Of a DNA stretch of 61,954 bases, positions 1-12,002 are shown piece by piece. The notes beneath the pieces were generated by a model that worked only from the letters and a program-made list of their open reading frames with translations, had not been told where the DNA came from and searched no databases. Positions within the stretch are counted from its first letter, which is position 1. Each line of letters begins with the position of its first letter. Source of the DNA: Collybiopsis luxurians FD-317 M1 (lineage: Eukaryota > Basidiomycota > Agaricomycetes > Agaricales > Omphalotaceae); assembly GCA_000827265.1 (NCBI GenBank), contig KN834760.1, positions 477,963 through 539,916 on the forward strand. The letters are read 5' to 3'. The position numbers were made by a program, and so were the translations under genes.

Positions 1-1329
1 CAAAACAATACAGTAACGTGCCCAAATATTTTAAGAGAATCAAGAACTCACATAACGACATCGAAATAAACAGTATCCAAAAATCAATAGACGACCACAG
101 CTTAACTCCAAACACGTTCGGGCCAGCTTCAAGAAACAACTTTCCAGCCCCACTAAAGCTCCTACGAGCGCTACTCGACCGATGTCGACTCGGACGTGGA
201 CTGCGCGATAACCCTCCTCGCGGTGGACTCAGCTCGATCCCCGCTCGCGCATCCGGAATGTATTCCTCCGCAGCAGTGGTAGGCATATGTCTATGTCCTA
301 ATCCAGCTTCTAGTTCTTCTTCTTCGGGCTGTGCCGCCAATAGGTGCGTCCGGCTGTCGTTATGATATTCGTGCTGCCCGGTAGCGGAAATGATGGAGGG
401 TGCGAGAGAGGCGGCGTCGGCTTCTGCGCAGTCGACGTCGATTGGGTTGTGCGGGGTTTCGGAAGGGGGTAATGGAATGGGTCGGACAAAGATGAAGCCG
501 ATTAGCATGGGGAAGGAGGTTCCGAGTGAGAGCAGGAGTAGAAACGAGGAGGTATTTCCTGGAAAAGCTTGATGGGCGATAGCAGAGAACAGAAAGGCTG
601 AGAGACCAAAGCCAGATATAACGAGACCGTTCATGGAGCCTCGCTGTGAAGTGGAGAGATCAGGAAACAAATCTATCAGTTACTGAGGAGAAAGACGTAC
701 CACTTTATCCGGGAACGTCTTGGCGGTGGTGTTAATTGCTGCAGCCAGTCCGCCATTTCCTCCTACACCTGTCATGAAGCTGCATGCGACAAGCAGAACA
801 AAGATAGGCATCGCTAGCGTCGTTGAATCTTCCGGGATCCCGGCGTTGTAAATTATACGTATTCCAGAGTACCCGAGGAGCAGGAGCACAAAAGCCGATA
901 ACAGCAAAGATTTTGGACCCCTTGAGTCGACGATTTTTCCCCAGATTGGGGCACTGACATAGACACCGACTGCGAAAACTTTCATGAGCTTTGATAGCAT
1001 TCAGCTCGCGCTTGATAAATACCATTTCCTCCGAGACCGACCAAATTAAGCTTTGTGTGACTGATGCTAAGCCTTGCGCCCAACTGAGGGCCGTACGCTA
1101 TCAACAAAGTTCTTCGTCGAAGCAAACGCCGTCACTGATAGAATTCTGGCTTACCTGAAAAGACCTATATGAACGACGCTGAATCCTTTCGAAATAACGT
1201 ATCAAAAAAAGCTAAACGCACGTAATTAGTACCAGCACTCAGAGCGGCGAGCAAGCATGCTAGAAGCACGGTAATTCTCGCTCGCCCGAAGGTCGGAGGA
1301 ATTTGTAGAGTACTAGGAGACGAGGGCAT
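1..1329 (-). CDS. MFS transporter, Mch1/nodulin-like family (3' part beyond window edge)
   Basis: A predicted multi-pass major facilitator superfamily carrier; the substrate is unknown. Minus-strand exons read as 1329-1222 (36 codons, start ATG at 1327-1329), 1164-1155 (a 10-nt micro-exon), 1097-1023, 969-701 and 643-52, all with GT-AG borders and matching phase. The joined protein has the family N-terminus (SAGTNYVFSAYGPQLGARL, then GVYVSAPIWGKIVDSRGP), TM1-6 and a long acidic cytosolic loop, and stops at KLWSSIDFWILFISMSL where the next intron (donor 46-51) leaves the window. About 351 codons are visible without a stop. It is divergently arranged with a paralog at 2128. Similarity to fungal Mch1-like 'monocarboxylate permease homologs' is recalled family knowledge; transport of monocarboxylates is not established even for Mch1. 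Confidence 0.85.
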
Positions 1330-2127
1330 TTGTGAACTGGAGAAAGGAGGCCTACAAGGCCTTTTGAAGTTAACCGATGGTCAACGTCGCGGTTGAGAGT
1401 CAAGATAAATATAAATAGGGCCAAAGGATATAATATTAGTTCATGGAAGAATTCGACACGTCGACGGGAACGGGCGGTATCTCGCACCCGTACACATATC
1501 TGCCGGCCCTGCATAGGAATCATGAGTCGATTGGGAAGGACATGCCGAATGTTTGTCATTGTCCTTCCAGTGGAGCTTGCAAGATAAGGAATCGGATATT
1601 GCCATAGAACGGTCGAAAAGAAAACGTACCTAAAATAAGTAGCGAGATGCTGTTGAAGTTAGTCACATCAATCATGGCCAGACTTGAATTTCGACAAACT
1701 GGACACCACTGATGTTTTCGCGAGTAAAAACGATAGTATCACATATGACCGAATGATAAAGCAGTGTGTACACGACTTTTTGCTGTGACGGTACAGTGGA
1801 ACATGAAGAAAATTCGATCACAGGACTAGTTGCTTGTGAGGCTCCGTGCCGAATGCCCCTTGCAATCTCCAAATTTACTGAAGTACTGTAATAGCGTACG
1901 CAGATATTCCTTTTCCCCGTCGCACTGCTTTTCCGGTAAGTAAAAAGGCTCCCTTGATCAGTTACTCACTTATGACAGATTTGAGTGGGGTGCTAATTCG
2001 GATGGCAGATGCCGTTTCAGAACTAATTTAACAGCGTCGATCCAGGGATCCACTTAATCTTCGTCCCCGTATACCACACTGAAGCTTCGGAAAGCTTCGA
2101 ACTAGGGCACTCTCCCTTCACCATATA
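1330..2127. promoter_or_regulatory. Shared upstream region of the two divergent MFS genes
   Basis: About 800 bp between two divergent start codons, so it must hold both promoters if both genes are or were transcribed. No further ORF with a convincing product was found. No specific promoter element could be fixed by eye. Confidence 0.4.
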
Positions 2128-3247
2128 ATGCATCCATCTTCAGATCCCCCCCAAATACATCCGGCATTTCGAGACCCAGCACGGGTGAAAGTATTCCTAG
2201 CGTCCGTTCTTGTTGTTTGGAGTGCTGGAACCACAATGGTGTGTTTGTCAACTCGGTGGACATTAATATCTGTAAATACTTAACGTTTTTATAAGACCTT
2301 TTCGAGTAAGCCATCAAATACTCTCCTACAGCCAAGAACATTTATTTCTGAATCTCGCTTGTCAGTATACGGCCAACAGCTGGGGACAAAACTTGGTTTA
2401 AATCATGTTCAGCTTAATTTGATCGCTCTAGGAGGGAATGGTGCGTATGGGGCTTGCTTGATGTTGGACGAAGGTTGAGGTTCACTCGTTCAGTTGGCAT
2501 CTACGTCAGTGGACGACTCTGGAGCAGAACTGTCAAATCGACAGGGCTGAAATTTGCCTTGATATCGGCATTCGCACTGCTTTTCGTTGGATACTCCGGC
2601 ATATGTCTCATTTACAATATCGGACTGCCGAAAAATTCAAAACTAGCTGTTACTCTGCTCATCGCGTGCAGATTTGCAACGGGAGCAAGGGGGAATGCTG
2701 GTTATATTGCTGCAATCAACACCACAATGAAGACATTTCCGTACGAACTAGTTCGTCATTTTTTCTCCACTCATATATCAAGCTTTCTGAGATTAAGTCG
2801 TCACACTTACAGCACGCCAGCACGAGTGGTCTCCTGATATCTGTTTTCAAACTCTCAGCCTTCCTGTTCTCCATAGCGGGACTCGCCTTTCCGGGAAGCA
2901 CATCTTCATTACTGCTACTTCTTGCTCTTGGAACGTCATTTCCTATGCTCATTGGATTAGCGTTCATACAACCAATTCCGTTACCTGCTGAAGCTGAAGC
3001 TGATTTAAACGAAGGAAACGGTGCCGAAGCAGATGCTGCGTCGTTTTCTCCCTATGTCATCTCTGCTACTAGTACTACGTATGACACTCGCCGGAGCCGC
3101 CTCTTGGCGGAAGAGGAAAGACTGGAAGGTGGAATGGAACCTCGTCAGATGCCAACGACTGTCGCGGAAGATCGGTCAAGCAGTCCTCCGCCAAGCTTCA
3201 GCCAGAGTAAGAAGATAGCTGGACTAAATATATATGGGGCGAAGCTA

Positions 3248-3702
3248 CACTACGCAGCGCCCAAAAAATTACATGAGAAATAGGAAGGGTAAAAGGGCCA
3301 TGAAATAAAATCACTTTTTCCATGTATTTTTCATCCGAAAATTAAAATATTTTTCACTTGAAAGAGAATCAGACATTTTAAGTAAATTTCGCCTGAAATA
3401 TCATAGAGATTTCAGTCCCATTTTCGCCAGACAAAGAATGAAAATTTCACATGAAAACTTGATTCAATTTCACTCGACAAAGGAGCCGAAATTTACCTCC
3501 TTTTGCGGCTCAAATCCCGCCGGTAAATGATGTGATTTTGCATGCGTGAAAGGGCAATTCAATAGCAGCTCTTTCACGCAGGTAAAAGAATATCTTTTAC
3601 GGCTGAAAAACGAAATGGGACATTATCGGGACGCTAAGTCCCCATAATGTTCCGGTTATCGGGTTGGACTACCATTTTGGAAGGTGGCATTTGCAGGTAG
3701 TG
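3248..3702. repeat. Left terminal inverted repeat of the CACTA MITE
   Basis: Pairs with 4266-4720 in reverse complement over its full length, including the segments ACTACCATTTTGG and GACATTATCGGGA near the inner end. Confidence 0.88.
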
Positions 3703-4265
3703 CTCCGACGGATGGGCTTCAGATAGCCGAGCGGCTGAGCCTGTGGCAGCTCCGGCGCCACGGCTGTATGGAATAAGTTATTCTCTGTTCCAATAAGTCC
3801 TAATTTCACTGCACCAATGAGTCACTCATGTTTATCAAGTTCTAATACATGCTCTGGATATAATTCTGAGGCATATTGCCAAACAGAGTCCCAACAAGGT
3901 GCCAGATTTCTATGTTTAATGTGATATACGGCTTGAGCCGTGACGCGTGAATAAGCCGAGCCATTGTAAGCTGGAGCCAATTTAAGCCGGAGACAATTCA
4001 AGCCACATCAAGTGTAGCTAAACCTGAGCACTACTTGCAAGGCACTTCCTGTACATGGTAGGTTTGCAGTAAATACAATCGAACAAAATGCCTCTTTGTT
4101 CATTGAATTAAAAATACTCAGGAAACTTTGACCTCACTCCTTTCATTGCCTTCCCCATCATTGTGATGTTAGCTGGCTATCGGCTCCCTAACACTCATTG
4201 ATTTTGGTATGTCATTCAGGTTTTCCTTTCATTGAGTGCAGTTCATGAACTTACCAAGTACAGGA

Positions 4266-4720
4266 AGCACCTTGCAAGTGCCGCCTCCCAAAATGGTAGT
4301 CCAACCCGATAACCGGAACATTATGGGGACTTAGCATCCCGATAATGTCCCATTTCATTTTTCAGCCGTAAAAGATATTCTTTTACCTGCGTGAAAGAGC
4401 TGCTATTGAATTGCCCTTTCACACATGCAAAATCACATCATTTACCGGTGGGATTTGAGCCGCAAAAGGAGGTAAATTTCGGCTCCTTTGTCGAGTGAAA
4501 TTGAATCAAGTTTTCATATGAAATTTTCATTCTTTGTCTGGCGAAAATGGGACTGAAATCTCTATGATATTTCAGGCGAAATTTACTTAAAATGTCCGAT
4601 TCTCTTTCAAGTGAAAAATATTTTAATTTTCGGATGAAAAATACATGGAAAAAGTGATTTTATTTCATGGCCCTTTTACCCTTCCTATTTCTCACGTAAT
4701 TTTTTGGATGCTGCGTAGTG
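4266..4720. repeat. Right terminal inverted repeat of the CACTA MITE
   Basis: Reverse complement of 3248-3702 with a few substitutions (for example the outer CGCAGCATCC against CGCAGCGCCC). Confidence 0.88.
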
Positions 4721-5925
4721 CTATGGTCATCGATTGATTTTTGGTTGCTGTTCATATCGATGTCGTTGTGTCGGTGATGTTTTCTTTCGAACCCGCATGG
4801 ATGAATAACGTTTCTCTTTTCTATCCAGTGAGCGGCACCTGTCTAATGTGTAAGTCACTGTTTACTTTCCACGAATGCGATCATCCCATAAATAATTTGT
4901 AGATATCTATAACGTCGGATTCATGGCCCAGGCACTCTATGTATTCGAAAATATAAATAATTACACCGAGAATAATGTAGCACAAAAGCAAGCCGAGGAG
5001 GTCTTCATTATTAGCTACATGAACTTCCCCGGACTTATCATCATTAGTACGTGATATCCGCAATCTCCTGAGTCTCCTCTACAATGCTAATTGGACGCCC
5101 ACACAATTCATGGCTCACAGTCGTGCTTTCCAAATTTGTTACATCGCGCTTAAATCTCCCTCAATCAACGATGCTGGTCTTGGTGGCATCCATCCTTCTA
5201 TCATCACAGATAGCAGCTTTTTATATAAATGATGTAACGATTCTCTGGAGGGCAAGCGTGTTATTGGGTTTGGGGTATGGCAGTATGTTTATCTTATACG
5301 CTAAGTTGTGTATTGAGGGGTTTGGATTACGTATGTATCTGTCTCTTCATCTTCTGCACTTTGCCTAACTTTTTGCGCTGCAGCACATTTGTCCGAGAAC
5401 TGGACCTATCTCTCCTTCTCATCCATCTTGGGTGGAACTCTCTTCTCTGTCGCCTTCGGTCGTAACCTCGACACGCATTTCGAGCGCTGGTCGAACGAGA
5501 GCACATTATCCCATATGCATCTCTCGTCTGAGATACCAGCTGGGCAGTGCTTGAAGGGACTGGAATGTTACGTCGATTCGTTGAGACTGTCGATTTGGGC
5601 ATGCTTTGGTGCGCTTGGGTTGAGCATTTGGGCGGCGTGGAGGGATCGGAGGAAAGCGGAGGAGCTGGAGAATTGGAGGGACAGAGTGGATGAGAGACTC
5701 CAGTGGCGAATTGGGAACAAGGGGAAAATGAGGGAGAGAGATGAGGGGGGAACGATTTTGAAGAACGCGAGGACGAGAGCAATGATTAGGAATATCAGGT
5801 TTGTAAGCCAAGTAAATCGGGCGTCGTTGGGTATGTGGGCTACCTTGGATCTCCGTGCTGAAGTGCTACTCGTACTGGGCTTTAATATGTACTTCTTTGG
5901 ACTTTTCCTAGAACCGGCGGGGTAA

Positions 5926-7592
5926 AGGATCATGAGAAGGACGGGACTCAGCCCCAGCCGGCTGACCGGATGCGGTTAACGTTGAACGTTGAACACCTAT
6001 TTAGTATTCACTGACAATTGGGCAAACTTGTCCTTGCAGGTTCGAGTGCAACAAAGCAGAACGACAATAGCTATTTATGCAGATACTTTGTAGTGACTGG
6101 TGAGTACCTATCGGCCTCGTAGACCAGGCGCTAGATGGACTCTCACAGCCAGCGTCGATCCAACTGCAACGATATAAAGCTAAACAAGTGGAGCTTAGAC
6201 TCTGAGGAGTGGAATTTGTGCTTTCTGTATATCTTTTATACTCTGGATTAGCCTCACGCTTGGCTTTCGAAAATTTCCAGGACAGGAGTAGTCTCCTAAG
6301 CATTCCACGATACACACTAACGATCCATAGGATGTGTGTATAGGACAGAAGTAGCCTCAGACGGGAAAGGCATTTTTCCTCTGACCATTCGAGCTTCCGC
6401 CTTCAGTCACCATTATTGTTCATCAAGTTTGGCCTATAGAGATGTAACCTCTTTACTCCACTTAAAGTAACCCGTATTCTTTGTCCAAACAATCTCACTA
6501 GCTCCATCCCGAACCTCTTACAACCCCTCAACATTAACCACGCAGGATTTAGCGCTGCATATCATCTCATTCATCATGGAACTACAGGAGCAGGACTAGA
6601 CTGGTATATCGTCAACCATCTGCAGCGTCGAGTCTTACATCTTGGATCTAGTGGCTCCCTAAACAAGTTTTCTGCGCGAATACGAGTATAAAATGACATC
6701 TCTCTAGCTGCAATTCGGGGAAACTTGGTCAGAAGTGCTCCGCCGAGTATATCCAATAAGTAGTCAGTCTTTGGCTTCTTTTGTTATACCGTTCGGATCA
6801 ATGTCGTTGTTTCAATTCTTTCTGAATATCAGCCCGTACAGTTTACGGCACTTGACTTGAGGTGGGATTTAGTCTGTAGCGTTTGCGCTATGGATCCAAC
6901 ATTGTTCGACAGTTACTGCAACATTGACCGCCAGAACAACTTTTACGCAGTAATAGGATACTTACGTCTGAGCTATTGTCCGTTTCTATGAACTTGTCTC
7001 AGCTGGTCATTGGAGTCAATGGTGCGTATACGGTATACCTTCATTTCTATTCCACTTCACTTCTGAGCGTGTAAAAGTTACCATTCGTCTTGTCTGTTCT
7101 CGTATATTACATTAAGCTGCAGTGGAATACCCGTCATCCCGCCATCATCACTTAGTACCTATGGGAGGCGCTGCGTTTTGGTGGGAGCAGAACAAGGACA
7201 TGCCGTTCGGGGTTCGGAAGCTTGATGGCTGCTCGATGAATAGGAATACATCAGGGGCTTTGCCGGACAATCCACGTACGAACGTCGACGGCATCGATTG
7301 ACAAGATAAGAGCTCTCATCTTCATTCTCTGAGCCCATATATATTTACACTGAGGTAGTTTTCGGACAGGAAAATTCTTATCCGCACGACTGAGACCGGC
7401 TCTATATTCGCTTATCTACAACCAATCAACTCTGTTATACAAAGCCGGAAGGAGCCAAGGTCCAGGGAAAGAGACATTGAGTTGGGATGAAAGATCACTG
7501 ATCCGGATATTGATCATTTGACTGTGACGATGATATATATATTACATCTCTCATTAGTCTGTCGTTATAGATGGTTGCTTCCTCCCATCATC
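5926..7592. other. Gene-poor stretch with a possible MFS exon relic
   Basis: No convincing ORF. At about 6990-7025 a short piece (MNLSQLVIGVN followed by a GTGCGTAT donor) resembles the end of exon 3 of the neighbouring MFS genes, whose donor at 2441 also reads GTGCGTAT. It may be a worn fragment of a third copy, but the match is too short to be sure. Confidence 0.3.
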
Positions 7593-8134
7593 ATGAGTGA
7601 CAGTACAGCACCAGTCGATCCAACCAGGTAAGATAAGTCATCACGTCAATGTTGGCCTTTGATTCATAAAACCAGGGGGAACGCCCTCGGATTGGTCTTC
7701 AACTCGGATTCTCAAAGGTATGTTAAACTATGGCGGAAACAGCGAGAGGGCTAAGTGGAATATTAATTAGTGCTTTCAATCAAGCTCATGACTTTGTCCT
7801 TAATCGTCCAGAGTTCCATCACCACACTGTAAATATATATCAAGATTGGAGTAGGAAATTTTCTTCAAAATGGTAATAACTTTTGCTAACTTCTGTTTAA
7901 CTTTTATAGAGACAGATAAACTTGAGGCCATCAGGTCGTGGCTCAATGCACCTGATCCTTCCACAAACTTCAACAGTGCTCTTGATAGGAGGGCCTCTGG
8001 AACTGGAAAGTGGATCCTGGAGCATCCTACGTATCTGGACTGGAAAGAGAACGGGAGAACACTGTGAATTCAGGGCAAAGGTATGTTTGATTAACAAAAG
8101 TTTTACAGTAAAGTAACATACTGCATCTACTTAG

Positions 8135-8159
8135 TTGGATCTGGTAAAACTGTTTTATC
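8135..8159 (+). other. 25-nt exon encoding the core of the Walker A motif
   Basis: Flanked by an AG acceptor at 8133-8134 and a GTGAGT donor at 8160. It supplies V-GSGKTVL between GK (exon 4) and STTIIK (exon 6). Skipping it would remove the P-loop and shift the frame (25 is not a multiple of 3). Confidence 0.75.
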
Positions 8160-11139
8160 GTGAGTAAAGACTGGTGCCAGTGCTGTGTGCTCCCGACTGC
8201 TTGGATTAAATTTTATTCTAGGACAACGATCATTAAAGATCTGCAACCCAAAGTCAGCTACTTCTACTTTGATAGACGAGACAACACTCAAATGAAGTCT
8301 ACTTACCGTGGACTTCTGCTTTCCCTGCTGGTGCAAGTTGCCTCCAATCATGAAGGCGTTCATCCTCTGCTGCAACAATTGTATGACAAATACAAAAAAG
8401 GTCTCATTTTACCTGAAACAGATGAATTGAAAACTACCCTAATTGCAATTACTCAAAAGCTGGGTACCTTTATTGTAATCGATGCCATGGATGAGTGCAA
8501 TGAGCCAGATCCTGTTACAGATTTGCTTCTATTTTTGCCCAAGTCTTGTCATGCTATTGTAACAAGCCGGTTTGATCCTCAGGTGCCTTCTGCATGGCAT
8601 AATATAAAGCTGAATATTCAGCCAGTAAATTTGGATATTGAGCTCTATATCAAGGATAAACTGATAAAATGGAAATCAAATCCAAAGCTCCATGCAGAAG
8701 TACTCCAAATTTTGACAAGTGGCGCACAAGGACAGTAAGTACATTACATATAGTTTAATATGAAAGTATTTATGCTCAACATTCAATAGGTTCCGTTGGG
8801 TTGACTGTCAACTCCGATCTCTTCAGGCACTTAAAATACCGAAAGCAATCCGTGAGGCACTCAAAAAATTGCCAAGAGATTTAGATGAAATATATTCAGA
8901 GTGCCTGCGAAGAGTTGATGAGGCTCATCTTGAATCTGTGCGATGCCTTTTCCTATGGCTTCTCTATGCCTATGAACCATTAAACCTGGAACAAGTGGCA
9001 GAAATTTTTGCCATTGATTTTACTCTAAATATATTTGATCCAGACAATAGGCCATTGGAGCTACAGGATGGTCTACACAGCATAGTTGATTCAACTTTAG
9101 TAGTCATTGATTCAGCAAGGGGTTCAGTTCAGTTTGCGCACATATCTGTACAGGAGTTTCTAATCACTGTACAAGCCAGGGCTGAAGTGAAGCACCTCTT
9201 TAGAATCAATGCTCAGCTAGGAAATGCTATGATTGCAAAAGCATGTATCATTTATCTGCTTCAATTTGACCAATGGGATATTTGTGGTAATTCCAAAGAT
9301 CATCCCCTGGCCTTGTATGCAGCAGAGTTTTGGACAAGACATCAAAATGCAGTCCAGAATGTAGGGGAAAGTAATGATAATCATGCGCTTTGTCGAGAAA
9401 TTTTCAAGGGTGATACTCCACAATATTTAAATTGGATTAGATTGTACCGAGTAGATGAAGAAAACCTGTGGAGTGCGACTCCCTGGATTCCTCCTTTATC
9501 TGCTCCCTGGATTCCTCCTTTAATTCCTCAGTCGAGTCCCTGGGTTCCTCCTTTAGCTCCTCAGTCGAGTCCCTGGAATTCTGCTCCCCAGTGGGGAAGG
9601 AATCAACAGTTTCACTCCTATAAAATAAGGCCAGAGTTGCAACTCAGTGACATTCCAAACCCATTATACTATGCAGCATATCTTGGGTGGTTAAACTTAG
9701 TGGAGGATTTGATTGAGGAAAGGAAGGGCAACAAAGCTGCACTCCAAGAATTCAAAAATGCTCAAGGGGGGGTTTATGGAAATGTTCTGCAGGCAGCAGT
9801 CCATGGTAACAATGAAAGAGTAGTGGAATGCTTACTGCAGGCAGGTACTGATGTAAATGCTCAAGGAGGGCAGTATAAAACAGCTCTTCATGCTGCAGTG
9901 GCATTGGGCAACACAAAAGTAGTGGGATTGCTGCTACAGGCAGCAACTGATGTGAATGTTTATGGAAGTGCTCTTTATGATGCAGTGAGCCAGAACAGAA
10001 CAGAGATACTGAAACTGCTGCTACATGCAGGTGTAGATGTGAATGCCCCAGGAGGGAAACATGGAACTATTCTACACAATGCAGTGCATTCAATGAGCAG
10101 CAAGGAAACAGTAGAGTGTTTGCTTCAGGCAGGTGCAAATGTAAATGCACAAGCATGGACATATGGAACTGCTCTACATGATGCAGTTTATAGAGGCCAT
10201 AAGGAAAAAGTAGAGCACCTGCTTCAGGCAGGTGTAGATGTCAATATGCAAGGGGTGTCAGAAGGATCTGCTCTTTATGCTGCAGTAAGGCTGGGTAGAA
10301 AGGATGTTGTACAATTGTTGTTGCATGCAGGAGCAGATGTAAATATTCCAGGGGTGCAATATGGAACAGCTCTCCATTTTGCAGCAAGCTTGGGCAATGA
10401 GGACATAATAAATTGTTTGCTGCAGGCAAAAGCAGATGTGAATATGGAAGCAGGACAATATGGAACCGCTCTTTATATTGCAGCGATTGTGGGTAGCCAG
10501 GAAATGGTGGAATATTTGTTACATGCAGGTGCAGATGTGAATGTTCCAGGAATGCGATTGAAAACTGCTGTTCACGATGCAGTAAGACTGGGTAATAAGA
10601 ATATGGTGAACAGCTTGCTGCAGGCAGGTGCAAATGTCAATGCCCCAGAAGTGCAACACAGAACAGCTCTTCAAGCTGTAAACCATTGGAACCGCAATGA
10701 AATAGAGTTCTTTCTGCAGAGAACTGGGCATGCATCATGGTCAGCATACTATACTCCTTTTGGTGTTGCTGCAGGCTTTTCACAAACAGTGGTGGATTGC
10801 CTTCTAAATGCTGGTGCTCATATGAATGTGCCAGGAGGGATTTATAGAACTGCTCTTTCTATTGCTGTAAATTTAGGTAGTACAGAAATTGTAGACCACT
10901 TGCAGCGGGCTGGTGCAAAGGTAAATGAACAAATATGGACCTATGGGACTGCTCTTCATGATGCAGTTTACAGAGGTAACAAGGAAATGGTGGAGTACTT
11001 GCTGAAGGTGGGGGTTGATGTCAATGCACAAGGAAAGTAGGACAAGAGCATCCTTCATGCTGCAGTAAAGCTTGGTAGAGGGGATATCATTGAATGTTTG
11101 TTACAGGCTGGAGCAAATGTGCATGCTCAAGAGGGGAAA

Positions 11140-12002
11140 CATGGAACAATTTTACAGGCTGCAGCATACTGGGGCCAAGGGGAAATAGTTAAAATGTTGC
11201 TTCAGGCTGGAGCACATGTTAATGCTCAAGGAGGTCAGTTTGGAACTGCTCTACAGGCTGCAGCCCATGAGGGACACAATGAAGTGGTAGAATGCTTACT
11301 GCAGGCTGGTGCAAATGTCAATGCTCAGGAAGGAGAATATGGAACTGCCCTTCAGGTTGCAGCATACCGGGGAAATCAGGACTTAGTCCAATGCCTTTTA
11401 AATGGAGGTGCAAATGTGAATACAAAAGGAAAAACATATGGAACAGCCCTCCATGATGCAGTTTTTAGTGGCAGCAAGGAAGTGGTGATGCTGCTGTTGC
11501 AAGCAGGTGCAGATATGAATGCTCATACATTTTACAATGCAGTCAATTGTTGCAACCAGGAAGTGGTAGAATGTTTACTGCAAGCAGGGGCAAATATACA
11601 TTTTCAAGAATGGGAATATGGCATGGCTTTTCAGGCTGCAGCATATTGGGGCCAGAAAAGAGTAGTGGAAACAATGCTTCAGGGTGGAGCAAATGTCAAT
11701 GCTCAAGGAGGGCAATTCGGAACTGCTTTGCAGGCAGCAGCTTATGGGGGACACACAGAAGTAGTAGAATATCTGCTACAAACTGGTGCAAATGTTAATG
11801 CTTTGGAAGGACAATATGGAACTGCACTTCAGATTGCAGCTCATTGGGGGATGCAGGACATAATTCAGTGCCTTTTGCATGGAGGTGCAAATGTGAATGT
11901 TAGAGGAAAAACAAATGAAACTGCTCTTCATAATGCAGTTTTCTCTGGCAGAAAGGAGGTGGTGAAGCTGTTGCTTCAAGCAGGTGCAAATGTAAATGTT
12001 CA
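11140..12002 (+). repeat. Higher-order duplication inside the ankyrin array
   Basis: Four successive repeats starting at 11140 (QAAAYWGQ, then QFGTALQAAAHEGH, then YGTALQVAAYRGNQDLVQC, then ALHDAVFSGSKEVV) recur in the same order from 11617 (QAAAYWGQ, QFGTALQAAAYGGH, YGTALQIAAHWGMQDIIQC, ALHNAVFSGRKEVV). The offset is 477 nt, so a block of about five repeats was duplicated as a unit. Confidence 0.75.

Larger units (their letters stand above)
3248..4720. mobile_element. CACTA-ended foldback MITE (1473 bp), 3-bp target duplication CTA
   Basis: Both ends read CACTACGCAGC inward. Terminal inverted repeats run about 455 bp (3248-about 3702 and about 4266-4720) and differ at only scattered positions. 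The host triplet CTA is duplicated (3245-3247 and 4721-4723). CACTA ends with a 3-bp duplication are the signature of the EnSpm/CMC superfamily. The 560-bp centre has no meaningful ORF, so the element is non-autonomous. A smaller inverted pair lies inside (about 4030-4060 against about 4252-4285). Confidence 0.9.
2128..5925 (+). pseudogene. MFS transporter paralog interrupted by a CACTA foldback element
   Basis: Same Mch1/nodulin-like MFS family and same intron pattern as the gene at 1-1329. Exons: 2128-2238, 2296-2305 (10-nt micro-exon), 2366-2440, 2494-2750, 2813-3247 continuing at 4724-4769, 4829-4849 (21 nt), 4903-5046, 5121-5330, 5384-5925 (TAA). Without the insertion (3248-4720) and one of the duplicated CTA triplets, the exons sum to 1851 nt, 616 codons plus stop, with no frame break. 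Conserved blocks on both sides of the insertion fit together: AKL before and WSSIDFW after, as in the left paralog KLWSSIDFW. As it stands, translation runs into the element and stops at 3281-3283, after TM6 and the central loop, so the C-terminal six helices are lost. The insertion looks recent because nothing else in the gene is damaged. Confidence 0.85.
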
